Positions 33,546 through 41,402 of a DNA stretch of 61,371 nt are shown piece after piece. Source of the stretch: an uncultured Mogibacterium sp. (GTDB lineage Bacteria > Bacillota > Clostridia > Peptostreptococcales > Anaerovoracaceae); contig NZ_CALISE010000008.1 in NCBI RefSeq assembly GCF_938041965.1, positions 1 through 61,371 on the forward strand, read 5' to 3'. The notes under the pieces were generated by a model. It was not told the DNA's origin. It ran no database searches and was given only the letters and a program-made list of their open reading frames with translations. Numbering within the stretch: position 1 is the stretch's first letter; every line of letters begins with the position of its first letter. The position numbers and the translations under genes were made by a program.

Positions 33546-34664
33546 TTAAAACATTAACATGTCACGGAATGTTTCGAGGTTAGTCTTAACCTGTTCAAAC
33601 TGCTTCATCTGCCTATCAACCTCAACTATAGCCAGTGGCAGATCAGCTTTTTCACAAGCTTCCTTAATACATACGAAGTCGAATTCCTCAGGATCGCAGA
33701 ACTTTGTCATTACCACAACAACGCCCTTTGCATCCCTCTCCTTCGCTATATCTACAATCCACTGAACTCTTGGCTTCTCTACGTTATAGAGAACTGAACA
33801 ATTGTCAGTGTTTGCAAATTTAACAGCGAGCGCTTGTAATGGATCATCTCCATCTGGCACATCAGTTCTATACTGCCTTGAATGTGCACAGACATCATCC
33901 GCTACGATATGAATTCCTATCTCATCGAAAGCTTCACTTAATCCTGCCATGTCGGTAAGAATTCCAGATACAACGACCGGATAATTACCTACGCTCTCCT
34001 CGGCAGCCTCGAGCTCGGCGATAAGTTTATTTACAAGAGCGGTATGTTCCTCTACAAGCATATAATTAGCGCTTGCAAATATATCGCTTCTCTCCTGCAC
34101 CGTCACTTCTGCATGCCTTGCAAGTAGTTCATCCACACGTCTCATCGCTTCGTTGTGTTCGTTATAAAGCTTGTTCGATTCAGCTAACCTATCCATAGAG
34201 AACTTCGCGCCAGTACATTCCTCAAGATCCTTAATGACTCTTTCGTATCCAGCCCTCGTATATGCGATTCCGTATGCAGGCTTTCTGTTCTGCGGATAGG
34301 TCATAGGTATGAACTTGATGTCAGGTACTGCATACTTCCAGTTCTCTCCCATAGTCTTGAGAGTGTCACAGAGAGACGGGATTATAATCGCACTCGCACC
34401 CTTGAACTTTCCAGCAATTCCTAGTTCTAAGATTGATTGCACGATAGAGCACATGAATGCAGGAAAGTATTCCTTCGCTCTGTTAAGCTCCATGTCTGCT
34501 CCCCAAGTTCCCATTGGAACAAGCCCCATCGAGTGTACAATTTCATCGGGTGTGTAATAAGGAACTGTGAGCACTATCTTCTTGCCTTCTGAAAGGTACT
34601 TATCCATCTGTTTGCGAGGAGATGATGCTATCTCATGAAACTTTTTGATTGAACTGTATGTCAT
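33546..34664 (-). CDS. hadC: 2-hydroxyacyl-CoA dehydratase subunit (HadC-like)
   Basis: HgdB-family subunit of 372 aa. With the HadB-like partner it forms the heterodimer that removes water from (R)-2-hydroxyacyl-CoA through a ketyl radical. Cys residues suited to a 4Fe-4S cluster are seen in FMCSIVQS at about 70, PSLCDTL at about 98 and VMTKFCDPEEFD at about 315. Start ATG 34664 follows AAAGGAG, 2 bases after the HadB-like gene. Assignment of B versus C follows gene order and the charged N-terminus of the partner; the two subunits are paralogues. Confidence 0.88.
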   Translation of the reverse strand: MTYSSIKKFHEIASSPRKQMDKYLSEGKKIVLTVPYYTPDEIVHSMGLVPMGTWGADMELNRAKEYFPAFMCSIVQSILELGIAGKFKGASAIIIPSLCDTLKTMGENWKYAVPDIKFIPMTYPQNRKPAYGIAYTRAGYERVIKDLEECTGAKFSMDRLAESNKLYNEHNEAMRRVDELLARHAEVTVQERSDIFASANYMLVEEHTALVNKLIAELEAAEESVGNYPVVVSGILTDMAGLSEAFDEIGIHIVADDVCAHSRQYRTDVPDGDDPLQALAVKFANTDNCSVLYNVEKPRVQWIVDIAKERDAKGVVVVMTKFCDPEEFDFVCIKEACEKADLPLAIVEVDRQMKQFEQVKTNLETFRDMLMF

Positions 34665-34666
34665 AG

Positions 34667-35911
34667 CTACTTATCTCCTTTCTCAGCTTTGTTAGACTCC
34701 ATAATTTCCATAAGGCCCTGCACTCTCGTGTCATATTGTGCTTCAGAGAAGTTCCTTGGGTCTGCTTGGTCTCCGTCAAAGCTTGTTACTGGTATATCGC
34801 AAGCTTCTCCAATCTGTCTGCTCATTTCGTACATGAATCCGCTCCACAGCTTGCATGAACGGTTTGTGTGTACAAGCAATCCTTCCACATGGTTGTCCTT
34901 GCAAAGCTTGATTCTCTTATCTCTCGACTTCTCGAGGTTTATAGCATTTGGTACACTACAGTAAGCCTTAATCATCTCTTCGAATGAATGATAGTCAAAC
35001 CCAAAAGCATCCGCATATATCGTTGTTACCATGTTGATGCCGCGATCTTTGAGCCCATGAGATGTTGCTCTCAGATATGGCCAGCAAGCGATTCCCTCGA
35101 ACATGATTCTGAACTTCTCTTCTGCCCTAAATGTACTTGTTCCATTTAGGTGATTTTCCTTATACTCCTTTAGCAGTGTCTCCATCGCTTCGCCTGCTTC
35201 TTCCTTACCTCTAGCCGTAACCATTACAGCCATGTGGTTCAGGAGATCGAATCCATTGAACGGAGAAGGAACGTATTTTGCCTGCGCTGTCGCATCGAGC
35301 CATGCTCTGCTAGCTCTACAGCTAAAACCTGTAACCTTCTTGAACTTTTCATCATCCCACTTCAGTCCAAATAGCTTCTCGAGCTGATGAACTGCATCCC
35401 AGAACTGAGCGGAAACATATTCAACTTCAGCGTCAGATACTTCGTAATCAGGGTTAAATGGTATGTCGAGGATAATCATCGGGATATTTAAATCTCTTGC
35501 TAGATTCTCGTACCACTTGATCATGCAGTTACAGATATTGTTGCAACATAGAAGCACATCTGGCATCGCTACATCCTGCTCTGGACACTCCTTGAGCTTT
35601 GCATATGCGAGGCTTACCCTCGCATATGCGCAGATATCGTTCGAATAACCATCTGCTTCAGCGACGTTACACATTCTCTCTCCTGCGCCACGGGCAGCGA
35701 TTCCTGCAGCCTGATTTTCAGGATACGCAGTAGCAATTCCTAAAGTCTCTGGAATCTCTACCGGAAAGTTACTTGAAACCCATGCAACTGGAACGCCTTC
35801 CTTCTTAGCTTCAATCGCACTTGCAAATGCATCACCAGCAATTTTTCCAAGCTTGAATTTAGCTGAATTAGGATCAATAGGCTTCTTAGGCTTTTTGATT
35901 TCCTCTGCCAT
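34667..35911 (-). CDS. hadB: 2-hydroxyacyl-CoA dehydratase subunit (HadB-like)
   Basis: HgdB-family subunit of 414 aa, the larger partner of the dehydratase. It opens with a Lys/Pro-rich stretch (EEIKKPKKPIDPN) and carries Cys clusters in LLCCNNICNCMIKWYENL at about 123-140, GFSCRASRAW at about 196-205 and NRSCKLWSGF near 350, which can ligate the 4Fe-4S cluster that receives the high-energy electron. The ATG at 35911 is preferred to one at 35917 because it has a proper seven-base distance from GAGGAGG. It is separated from hadI by 142 bases that include a hairpin. Confidence 0.9.
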   Translation of the reverse strand: MAEEIKKPKKPIDPNSAKFKLGKIAGDAFASAIEAKKEGVPVAWVSSNFPVEIPETLGIATAYPENQAAGIAARGAGERMCNVAEADGYSNDICAYARVSLAYAKLKECPEQDVAMPDVLLCCNNICNCMIKWYENLARDLNIPMIILDIPFNPDYEVSDAEVEYVSAQFWDAVHQLEKLFGLKWDDEKFKKVTGFSCRASRAWLDATAQAKYVPSPFNGFDLLNHMAVMVTARGKEEAGEAMETLLKEYKENHLNGTSTFRAEEKFRIMFEGIACWPYLRATSHGLKDRGINMVTTIYADAFGFDYHSFEEMIKAYCSVPNAINLEKSRDKRIKLCKDNHVEGLLVHTNRSCKLWSGFMYEMSRQIGEACDIPVTSFDGDQADPRNFSEAQYDTRVQGLMEIMESNKAEKGDK

Positions 35912-36029
35912 AACCATACCTCCTCATTTGTTTTTGTTAATCTATATAGGAAAGTTTAATTGTTTATCTTAACTTAGAGCTCAATCTGCACTATTATTGT
36001 TAATTTTATAACATCATTTGGTAAATTTT

Positions 36030-36050
36030 TTACTGCCCTTGTGGCAGTAA
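36030..36050. other. Hairpin between hadI and hadB
   Basis: TTACTGCC and GGCAGTAA form a perfect 8-bp stem with a 5-base loop immediately after the hadI stop. On the minus (coding) strand it is followed by A residues, not T, so it is not a classic terminator. An RNA processing or stability element that adjusts hadI relative to hadBC is possible. Confidence 0.45.
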
Positions 36051-36052
36051 AT

Positions 36053-36829
36053 CTATTTTTTCATACTTCTAAAAGCATAAACAGCTGCACCGATTGCTCC
36101 AAAATACTGTGCAAGCGAATCATACTCTATCTGAACTTCAAGAGCCTTACTCATCGCATCTCTTACCGCACCGTTTTTTGCAACGCCACCTGACATACAT
36201 ACCTTTTCTTTGACGCCTGCTCTACGCGCAAGTGAACTAACCCTCGATGCAACGCTGTTACAGATTCCAGCAATCACATTTTCTCTGCTCTCACCATTAG
36301 CAAGCTGGCTAATCACTTCCGATTCAGCAAAGACTGTGCATGTGCTTGAGATAGTAGCAGGACTATCCGCTTTCGATGCTAATACCTCTAATTCAGAAAT
36401 ATCTGCTCTTAGTATGTTCGCCATCACATCTAGGAATCTACCTGTCCCAGCTGCGCACTTATCATTCATAACAAAGTTTGTCATTCTTCCTGAATCGCTA
36501 AGGCAGATTACTTTTGCGTCCTGACCGCCTATATCTATTACAGTCCTCACTTCAGGAAAAATAATTTGACTCCCTAGCGCATGACATGTGAGTTCGCTTA
36601 CTTCTAGATCACAGCCTTCGTACTTATTTCTTCCATAACCAGTAACAACGCTACATGAAATATCAGATTCATTAAGTCCTGAGACCTTCATAATCTCCGC
36701 TATGACTTCCTCTGGACCAGCTGTACCAAGCCCTCCAACTCTTAGAGCCTTTGCGACAATCTTTTTTCCATCCTCGAGTATCACGCTCTTCGATGTAGTT
36801 GATCCTATGTCTAGCCCAAGAGTAAACAT
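36053..36829 (-). CDS. hadI: 2-hydroxyacyl-CoA dehydratase activator (ATPase)
   Basis: BadF/BcrA-type ATPase of 258 aa that uses ATP to push one electron onto the dehydratase. The ASKHA fold begins GLDIGSTTSKSVILEDG, with DIGGQDAKVI at about 104-113. The two Cys that bridge a 4Fe-4S cluster in the homodimer are in NDKCAAGTGRFLDVMA at about 127 and SSTCTVFAESE at about 166. MSGGVAKNGAVRDAM at about 216-230 is the C-terminal nucleotide motif. Start ATG follows AAAGGAG. It is first in the operon behind a consensus promoter, unlike C. difficile, where hadI follows hadA. Confidence 0.92.
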   Translation of the reverse strand: MFTLGLDIGSTTSKSVILEDGKKIVAKALRVGGLGTAGPEEVIAEIMKVSGLNESDISCSVVTGYGRNKYEGCDLEVSELTCHALGSQIIFPEVRTVIDIGGQDAKVICLSDSGRMTNFVMNDKCAAGTGRFLDVMANILRADISELEVLASKADSPATISSTCTVFAESEVISQLANGESRENVIAGICNSVASRVSSLARRAGVKEKVCMSGGVAKNGAVRDAMSKALEVQIEYDSLAQYFGAIGAAVYAFRSMKK

Positions 36830-36846
36830 CTGATAATCTCCTTTCC

Positions 36847-36864
36847 ATGTACGTTTCTATGTAC
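36847..36864. promoter_or_regulatory. Candidate operator: repeated ATGTAC at the had start site
   Basis: ATGTAC occurs at 36847-36852 and 36859-36864, 12 bases apart, with GTAC self-complementary in each. The pair falls at about the transcription start and first 20 bases of the had transcript, a repressor-like position. The regulator is unknown. Confidence 0.4.
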
Positions 36865-36870
36865 AATTTC

Positions 36871-36898
36871 ATTATATATCTCGTTATTTTATAGTCAA
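36871..36898 (-). promoter_or_regulatory. Promoter of the had-etf-buk operon
   Basis: TTGACT (36893-36898) and TATAAT (36871-36876) on the minus strand, 16-base spacer, about 40 bases before the hadI ATG. The spacer and flanks are A+T-rich. Confidence 0.75.
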
Positions 36899-37006
36899 CC
36901 AACTTTGTTAAAAAAATATTATAGTTGTTTTTCAAGTGTGTATTTAATAATTTTTAATGGTTTTGTTTTTATGACCCCAATAATTGAATTTCTAAGCGTT
37001 TTTAAT

Positions 37007-37033
37007 AAAAAAAGAAGGGGTAATCCCCTTCTT
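37007..37033 (-). terminator. Terminator after the 136-aa membrane protein gene
   Basis: AAGAAGGGG and CCCCTTCTT pair perfectly around a 4-base loop, and the minus strand continues with seven T residues. It isolates the had promoter from upstream transcription. Confidence 0.8.
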
Positions 37034-37126
37034 AAAATAGTTTTACCTATAAAAATTTGTAATAGCAATATCCGTACATTCGCCAATCCGCGCTATTTAT
37101 CTATAAGATAAATCTTAATTATAAAA

Positions 37127-37537
37127 TTAATCAACCTTTATCTTGTCCCAAAGCTTTGACATTCTCTCCATGCTCTTGGCATCTGTACCATTCTTTTTAA
37201 GCTGCTTCATATACATCTCTTTTGGTATCCCCATCTTCTTATACGCACCAAGATACTTCTTGGAATAATTAGTCATGTACACGAAGAATCCGCCCATATA
37301 TGCAGCACCTGCTACAGCCAACACTGCTGCTGCAATCCATGTCCAGAAAAATCCGCAAGCAAAAATCAAAATAACCCATACAATTCCAAGAATTCTATTA
37401 ATCTTTGTTATCTTTTCAATATTGATAGATTTTGGAACCTGAATATCTTGCTCTTTCATCTGTTTCTTATATAAATTCTGCTGATAGCCTTTCGACTGTC
37501 TTATGTATTGTGGTGGTCTCTGCTTACCTTTGCTCAT
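37127..37537 (-). CDS. Small two-helix membrane protein, unknown function
   Basis: 136 aa with a basic, Gln/Lys-rich N-terminus (1-40), two closely spaced hydrophobic helices (about 48-66 and 68-90) and a basic C-terminal tail rich in Lys and Met (about 95-136). This hairpin topology with both ends probably inside the cell is common in small uncharacterised Firmicute proteins. Start ATG has AAAGGAAT-like spacing. It is the last gene before a terminator, behind a DUF2130 gene with a 47-base gap. I do not recognise the family. Confidence 0.65.
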   Translation of the reverse strand: MSKGKQRPPQYIRQSKGYQQNLYKKQMKEQDIQVPKSINIEKITKINRILGIVWVILIFACGFFWTWIAAAVLAVAGAAYMGGFFVYMTNYSKKYLGAYKKMGIPKEMYMKQLKKNGTDAKSMERMSKLWDKIKVD

Positions 37538-37584
37538 TTCATTATTCCTTTTCTAATTAATCTAGTGTAGTATTTTAACACAAT

Positions 37585-38859
37585 TTATTCACTCTTTTCA
37601 AGCGATTTGAACATCTCCTGCATCGTTGGGTTGTTTTTGGTAAGTTTTTTTATCGTCAAATCCTCAGCTTTATTATTCGCTAGCCTCAAGTTATTCTCTG
37701 AAGATGTTAATGCTTTCTTTATCTTCTCAAGATGGTTAATCGATTTATCTATCTCATCTATCGCTTCCTGGAATTTTCTAGAAGCCAGATCATAATTTCT
37801 CGCAAAAGCACTTTTGAAATTCTCCATATCCTCTTCGAAATGGGTGATATCAACATTCTGTGCCTTAATCGTCTCCAGTTCCTGCTTGTACTTTAGAGAG
37901 TTATATCCCATGTTGCGAAGCAGTGATATCATCGGGATGAAGAACTGCGGTCTTATCACATACATCTTCTCATATCTATGCGATACATCAACGATTCCCT
38001 GATTGTAATATTCATTCTCAGACTCTAGCATCGAAACGAGCACTGCATATTCGCACCTTTTTTCTTTTCTATCTTTGTCAAGCTCCTTGAAAAAATCTTC
38101 ATTCTTATGCTTTGTTGCTGTCGTATCCATCTCGTTCTTCATTTCAAACATTATAGATACGACCTCAAGCCCTGTCTCATCCTTCTCCCTAAATATATAA
38201 TCGCCCTTGCTTCCACTGCGAGCATCGTTATCCTTTTCAAAATATGCATTCTGAAATGCAGTTGCTCTGAGCTTATTAAATTCTATCTCGCAGTGCTGCT
38301 CTAAAGTCTCTCCAACCATCTTCGTAGATTGGCGAGCTTTGAGCTCCTTGTAGTAATCTATTTGTTCATCCTTCATCTTAAGTTTAGTCTCATACTCGTC
38401 CTTAAGCACCTGTATATTTAGCTCGGCCTGCTTTTCACTAACCTTTAGCTCACCAGAAAGCCTTTGAAGCTGCTCTTTCTTTTGTGAAATTTCTTCATCT
38501 AGAGAAGCTGCTACCTTGCGATGTTCAGATTCTTTTTCATCAACTAACTTTCTATACTCAGATTCCTTCTGCTGCACTGCTTCATTGACTGCTAATGCTT
38601 TCTCCTTATCGTATGCCTCGATGCTAGCACGAAGCCTTACTATTTCCTGATCTTTATCTGAGATAATTTCTTGGACTTTTTTTTCTGTCTCAGCCTTTGC
38701 AAGATTAACAGCCGCAGCCTTATCCTCTTTGTACTGTTCCTCAGCACGCTTTATCTCACTGTTAAATTCTCTATCTCTGACCTGCTTAACTATTGCTGCA
38801 TAGCCGGCCTCATCTATTTGAAATACTTCGCCGCACTTAGGGCATTTTATCTGCTGCAT
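37585..38859 (-). CDS. DUF2130 domain protein
   Basis: 424-aa protein of the DUF2130 family. The N-terminus has a zinc-ribbon-like IKCPKCGEVFQID motif (one CxxC pair). Residues about 25-190 are a long Glu/Lys/Gln-rich coiled coil. The DUF2130 core follows (about 195-330: GETLEQHCEIEFNKLR, ARSGSKGDYIFRE, then EMKNEMDTTATKHKNEDFFKELDK). This core has a nuclease-like look (D...E-x-K pattern), although no enzyme activity is established. A second helical region ends the protein. The ATG at 38859 follows AGGAGG; the frame to 38898 has no such site. Confidence 0.8.
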   Translation of the reverse strand: MQQIKCPKCGEVFQIDEAGYAAIVKQVRDREFNSEIKRAEEQYKEDKAAAVNLAKAETEKKVQEIISDKDQEIVRLRASIEAYDKEKALAVNEAVQQKESEYRKLVDEKESEHRKVAASLDEEISQKKEQLQRLSGELKVSEKQAELNIQVLKDEYETKLKMKDEQIDYYKELKARQSTKMVGETLEQHCEIEFNKLRATAFQNAYFEKDNDARSGSKGDYIFREKDETGLEVVSIMFEMKNEMDTTATKHKNEDFFKELDKDRKEKRCEYAVLVSMLESENEYYNQGIVDVSHRYEKMYVIRPQFFIPMISLLRNMGYNSLKYKQELETIKAQNVDITHFEEDMENFKSAFARNYDLASRKFQEAIDEIDKSINHLEKIKKALTSSENNLRLANNKAEDLTIKKLTKNNPTMQEMFKSLEKSE

Positions 38860-38896
38860 AATATTCCTCCTACGAAGTGATACTACTATTTTATAC

Positions 38897-38945
38897 AAAA
38901 AAGCTTCGGTGAAAAACCTTTAATCTCATCACCGAAGTTATTTTT
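38897..38945. terminator. Bidirectional-looking terminator
   Basis: CTTCGGTGA (38904-38912) pairs with TCACCGAAG (38929-38937), flanked by A-runs on one side and T-runs on the other. It serves the small membrane protein gene at 39051-39353 (minus strand). Confidence 0.7.
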
Positions 38946-39050
38946 TTAATTTAATCAATCAAATACTCACCTTTTATTTTATTAACCCTAATAATCAAAC
39001 TGTCATATGTGCGCGATTGATTATTATGCACGATAAAAGGCTATTCCCAG

Positions 39051-39353
39051 CTACTTATCATCAGGTATTACCTCTACATCTACATCTACCGCATCTTTGG
39101 TAAACTCCTCTTCTAGCTCATTGTCAATACCATTGTTAGCTTTATACGACCGAGTTTCCGAATAATAGTACTGCTGCGACGCCTCTTCATTACGGCCACC
39201 CAACTTCTTCAAGATAGCTTGAAACAATACAAGGATACCGACAACAATCCAGAATAGTGGATTTAAAATTATTGCCATCACTGCCGACAAAAGTATCAGT
39301 ACTATGAATATTCCTATTAAGCAGCCAAGTCCACCATCATCCCGATAGTACAT
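39051..39353 (-). CDS. Small membrane protein with acidic tail
   Basis: 100 aa. The start MYYRDDGGLG leads into one or two hydrophobic helices (about 8-45, CLIGIFIVLILLSAVMAIIL then WIVVGILVLFQAIL). The C-terminal 45 residues are polar and strongly acidic, ending VDVDVEVIPDD plus K. The ATG at 39353 is chosen because a G-rich GGGGGG site stands eight bases before it. It is a single gene between two terminators. No family recognised; a small anchored regulator or assembly factor is possible but unproven. Confidence 0.55.
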   Translation of the reverse strand: MYYRDDGGLGCLIGIFIVLILLSAVMAIILNPLFWIVVGILVLFQAILKKLGGRNEEASQQYYYSETRSYKANNGIDNELEEEFTKDAVDVDVEVIPDDK

Positions 39354-39492
39354 TTCATTTACCCCCCATGTATTAACTTTCACCTTATTGGTAAATTTTC
39401 TTTACTTTATATCGCGTATTATAACATACGGTGTTTGTATTTTGGGTGACGCAATGATAAAGAAGCTATTACGAAAAACGGATTAAAGTATT

Positions 39493-39517
39493 AAAAAATG
39501 GGACCGAAGCCCCATTT
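39493..39517 (-). terminator. Terminator after the rubrerythrin gene
   Basis: AAATGGG and CCCATTT form the stem, and the minus strand continues into a T-run, 35 bases after the rubrerythrin stop. Confidence 0.65.
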
Positions 39518-39551
39518 CTTATATGAATAGTATCTGCACTTAATTTTGAAT

Positions 39552-40094
39552 CTAACCAAAGTATCTCTTTAGAAGTCCAGCAAATGCCTTACCGTGTCTA
39601 GCCTCATCTCTAGCCATCTCATGAACTGTGTCATGTATTGCATCTAGGTTAGCAGCCTTAGCTCTCTTAGCTAGATCAAACTTTCCAGCAGTTGCACCAT
39701 TCTCAGCATCTACTCTCAGCTGTAGATTCTTCTTTGTGCTGTCTGTTAAAACCTCTCCTAGAAGCTCAGCGAACTTAGCAGCGTGCTCTGCCTCTTCGTA
39801 AGCAGCCTTCTCGTAGTATAGTCCAACTTCAGGATATCCTTCTCTATGAGCAACTCTAGCCATTGCAAGGTACATACCTACCTCGCTGCACTCTCCCTCA
39901 AAGTTAGCTCTTAGATCAGCCATGATGTCCTCGCTAGCACCCTGAGCAACACCTACAACATGCTCAGCTGCCCAAGACATCTCACCTTCCTGCTTCTTGA
40001 ACTTCTCCGCAGGAACTCCGCAAACAGGACATTTCTCTGGTGCCTGATCTCCCTCGTGAACATAACCACATACCTGACATACATACTTAGCCAT
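39552..40094 (-). CDS. Reverse rubrerythrin (peroxide reductase)
   Basis: Oxidative-stress protein of 180 aa with the domains in reverse rubrerythrin order. A rubredoxin-like iron centre comes first (Cys 6, 9, 22 and 25 in YVCQVCGYVHEGDQAPEKCPVCG order), then a ferritin-like diiron domain. Diiron ligands are visible in EGECSEVGMYL, YEEAEHAAKFAE and MARDEARHGKAF. Such proteins reduce hydrogen peroxide with electrons from NADH. The ATG at 40094 (MAKYVC) is best placed after GGGAG. It follows perR by 61 bases and is very probably controlled by it. Confidence 0.9.
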   Translation of the reverse strand: MAKYVCQVCGYVHEGDQAPEKCPVCGVPAEKFKKQEGEMSWAAEHVVGVAQGASEDIMADLRANFEGECSEVGMYLAMARVAHREGYPEVGLYYEKAAYEEAEHAAKFAELLGEVLTDSTKKNLQLRVDAENGATAGKFDLAKRAKAANLDAIHDTVHEMARDEARHGKAFAGLLKRYFG

Positions 40095-40155
40095 TTTCAT
40101 ACTCCCTTCTTCAGCATTGCTGAAATACATAAAATAAAGTCATCTTGTTAATCAT

Positions 40156-40539
40156 CTATGCACGGCTCTTTGCCACGCAGTCGGTACAAAGTCCATAAAA
40201 GTTAACTTCACACCCTTCTATTGAGCCAGTAAAACTACCCTGGCCAATTTTAACGATTTGCTCCTTATCGGTATCAATATCGAGAACGGCACCGCATCTA
40301 CTACAGAAGAAGTGCGCATGAGGCTTTACATTATAATCATACCTTGTGGCCCCATCCGTGATAATAGTCGAAACCTCTCCCATACATTCAAGCTGTTTCA
40401 GATTTCTATACACGGTCGCGATACTAAGATTAGGCATACTAGCCTTCAGCTCTGAATAAAGTGTCTCAGCTGTCGGATGATCTCCTCTATTCGATAATTG
40501 GTCTTTAATCGCTTGACGCTGCTTGCTATACTTAATCAT
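40156..40539 (-). CDS. perR: Fur-family repressor, PerR-like
   Basis: Metal-dependent repressor of 127 aa. The winged helix shows HPTAETLYSEL and the recognition helix SIATVYRNLKQLECMGEV at about 37-54. PHAHFFCSRCGAVLDID at about 83-99 and the LCTDCV pair near 117-120 give the structural CxxC...CxxC zinc site and the regulatory metal site. Pairing with reverse rubrerythrin makes a peroxide-sensing (PerR) role much more likely than iron or zinc regulation. It is divergent from an MntR-like gene and carries an operator-like palindrome at its own start, so it should repress itself. Confidence 0.87.
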   Translation of the reverse strand: MIKYSKQRQAIKDQLSNRGDHPTAETLYSELKASMPNLSIATVYRNLKQLECMGEVSTIITDGATRYDYNVKPHAHFFCSRCGAVLDIDTDKEQIVKIGQGSFTGSIEGCEVNFYGLCTDCVAKSRA

Positions 40540-40556
40540 TAGTCTCCTCTAATATT

Positions 40557-40606
40557 AATAATCGTTATTGTTATTAGTATATTACCACATTTAATTAAAT
40601 TGTCAA
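40557..40606 (-). promoter_or_regulatory. perR-rubrerythrin promoter with Per-box-like palindrome
   Basis: TTGACA (40601-40606), 16-base spacer and TAATAT (40579-40584) on the minus strand, followed at about +3 by the palindrome AATAATCGTTATT (40557-40569). The palindrome resembles the A+T-rich PerR box and overlaps the transcription start, a repressor position. Confidence 0.55.
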
Positions 40607-40710
40607 CAACTAAATTGGAAAAAATCTAAATTTATCATTTAATATACCAGTAATGTTGATATTATCTATTCGTTATGCTAATCTAACTATAAATGAAGGA
40701 GGGATATTTC

Positions 40711-41121
40711 ATGAAAATTCAGAAGTCTTCAGAAGATTATTTAGAGACAATGCTGATGCTTAGTGAGCAGAGAGGATACATTAAGTCCATCGATATTGCA
40801 AGGCATCTCGATGTTACGAAGCCTAGCGTTTCATATGCTACCAAAAGGCTCAGAGAGAACGGCTACATTACTATGGATGATGATGGTCTGATTCACCTCA
40901 CTGAGACTGGAATGTCTATAGCTACAAAAATTTACGATAGGCACAAAATGCTTTCTCGTTTCTTAAATCTACTCGGCATTGATAAGGGAACTGCTGATGA
41001 GGATGCTTGCAAAATTGAGCATGATATCAGCCAAGAGACATACGAAGCTATTTGTAACCATGTTAACAACTTCTTGGCAGAGTGCCCTGCGATGAATCAT
41101 GAGGAAGAACCGTCGGCATAG
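40711..41121 (+). CDS. DtxR/MntR-family metal-dependent regulator
   Basis: Transcriptional regulator of 136 aa. The N-terminal winged helix begins SSEDYLETMLMLSEQRGYIKSIDIARHLDVTKPSVSYA, a strong match to MntR-type proteins. The dimerisation domain contains DRHKMLSRFLNLLGID and CKIEHDIS, whose Glu and His are metal ligands in the family. There is no C-terminal SH3 domain, as in MntR. The ATG at 40711 follows GGAGGG. Manganese or iron is the probable co-repressor. It is divergent from perR, so metal and peroxide control share one intergenic region. Confidence 0.85.
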   Translation: MKIQKSSEDYLETMLMLSEQRGYIKSIDIARHLDVTKPSVSYATKRLRENGYITMDDDGLIHLTETGMSIATKIYDRHKMLSRFLNLLGIDKGTADEDACKIEHDISQETYEAICNHVNNFLAECPAMNHEEEPSA

Positions 41122-41155
41122 TGTCTCTAATATAATTTTATAAGCATATAATCCA

Positions 41156-41181
41156 CCATCTCAATCAAGAGATGGTTTTTT
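41156..41181 (+). terminator. Terminator of the MntR-like gene
   Basis: CCATCTC pairs with GAGATGG around AATCAA and is followed by six or seven T residues, 35 bases after the stop. Confidence 0.85.
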
Positions 41182-41402
41182 CTTGCGCTACAATTATGCC
41201 TTTATCTTGTATAGATGTTTACTTGTCATGCCTTGTATGGCAAAATTAAATTACAATATATGATTATAATTCCATATATTAATAGTGTGTTTTCTTCCCT
41301 GTTTTGATTATTGATACATGTGCACTTTTTCCTTTTGCACAAGGTACAGTCAAGACGGAGAGCGTAAGTTATTGCTGTCACACCTTATTAAGGAGGTATC
41401 TC

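Noticed and set aside
41185..41402. Possible riboswitch before the POT-like transporter
   Set aside because: The long leader has a small TGCC/GGCA hairpin but no recognisable aptamer class or terminator in front of the gene.
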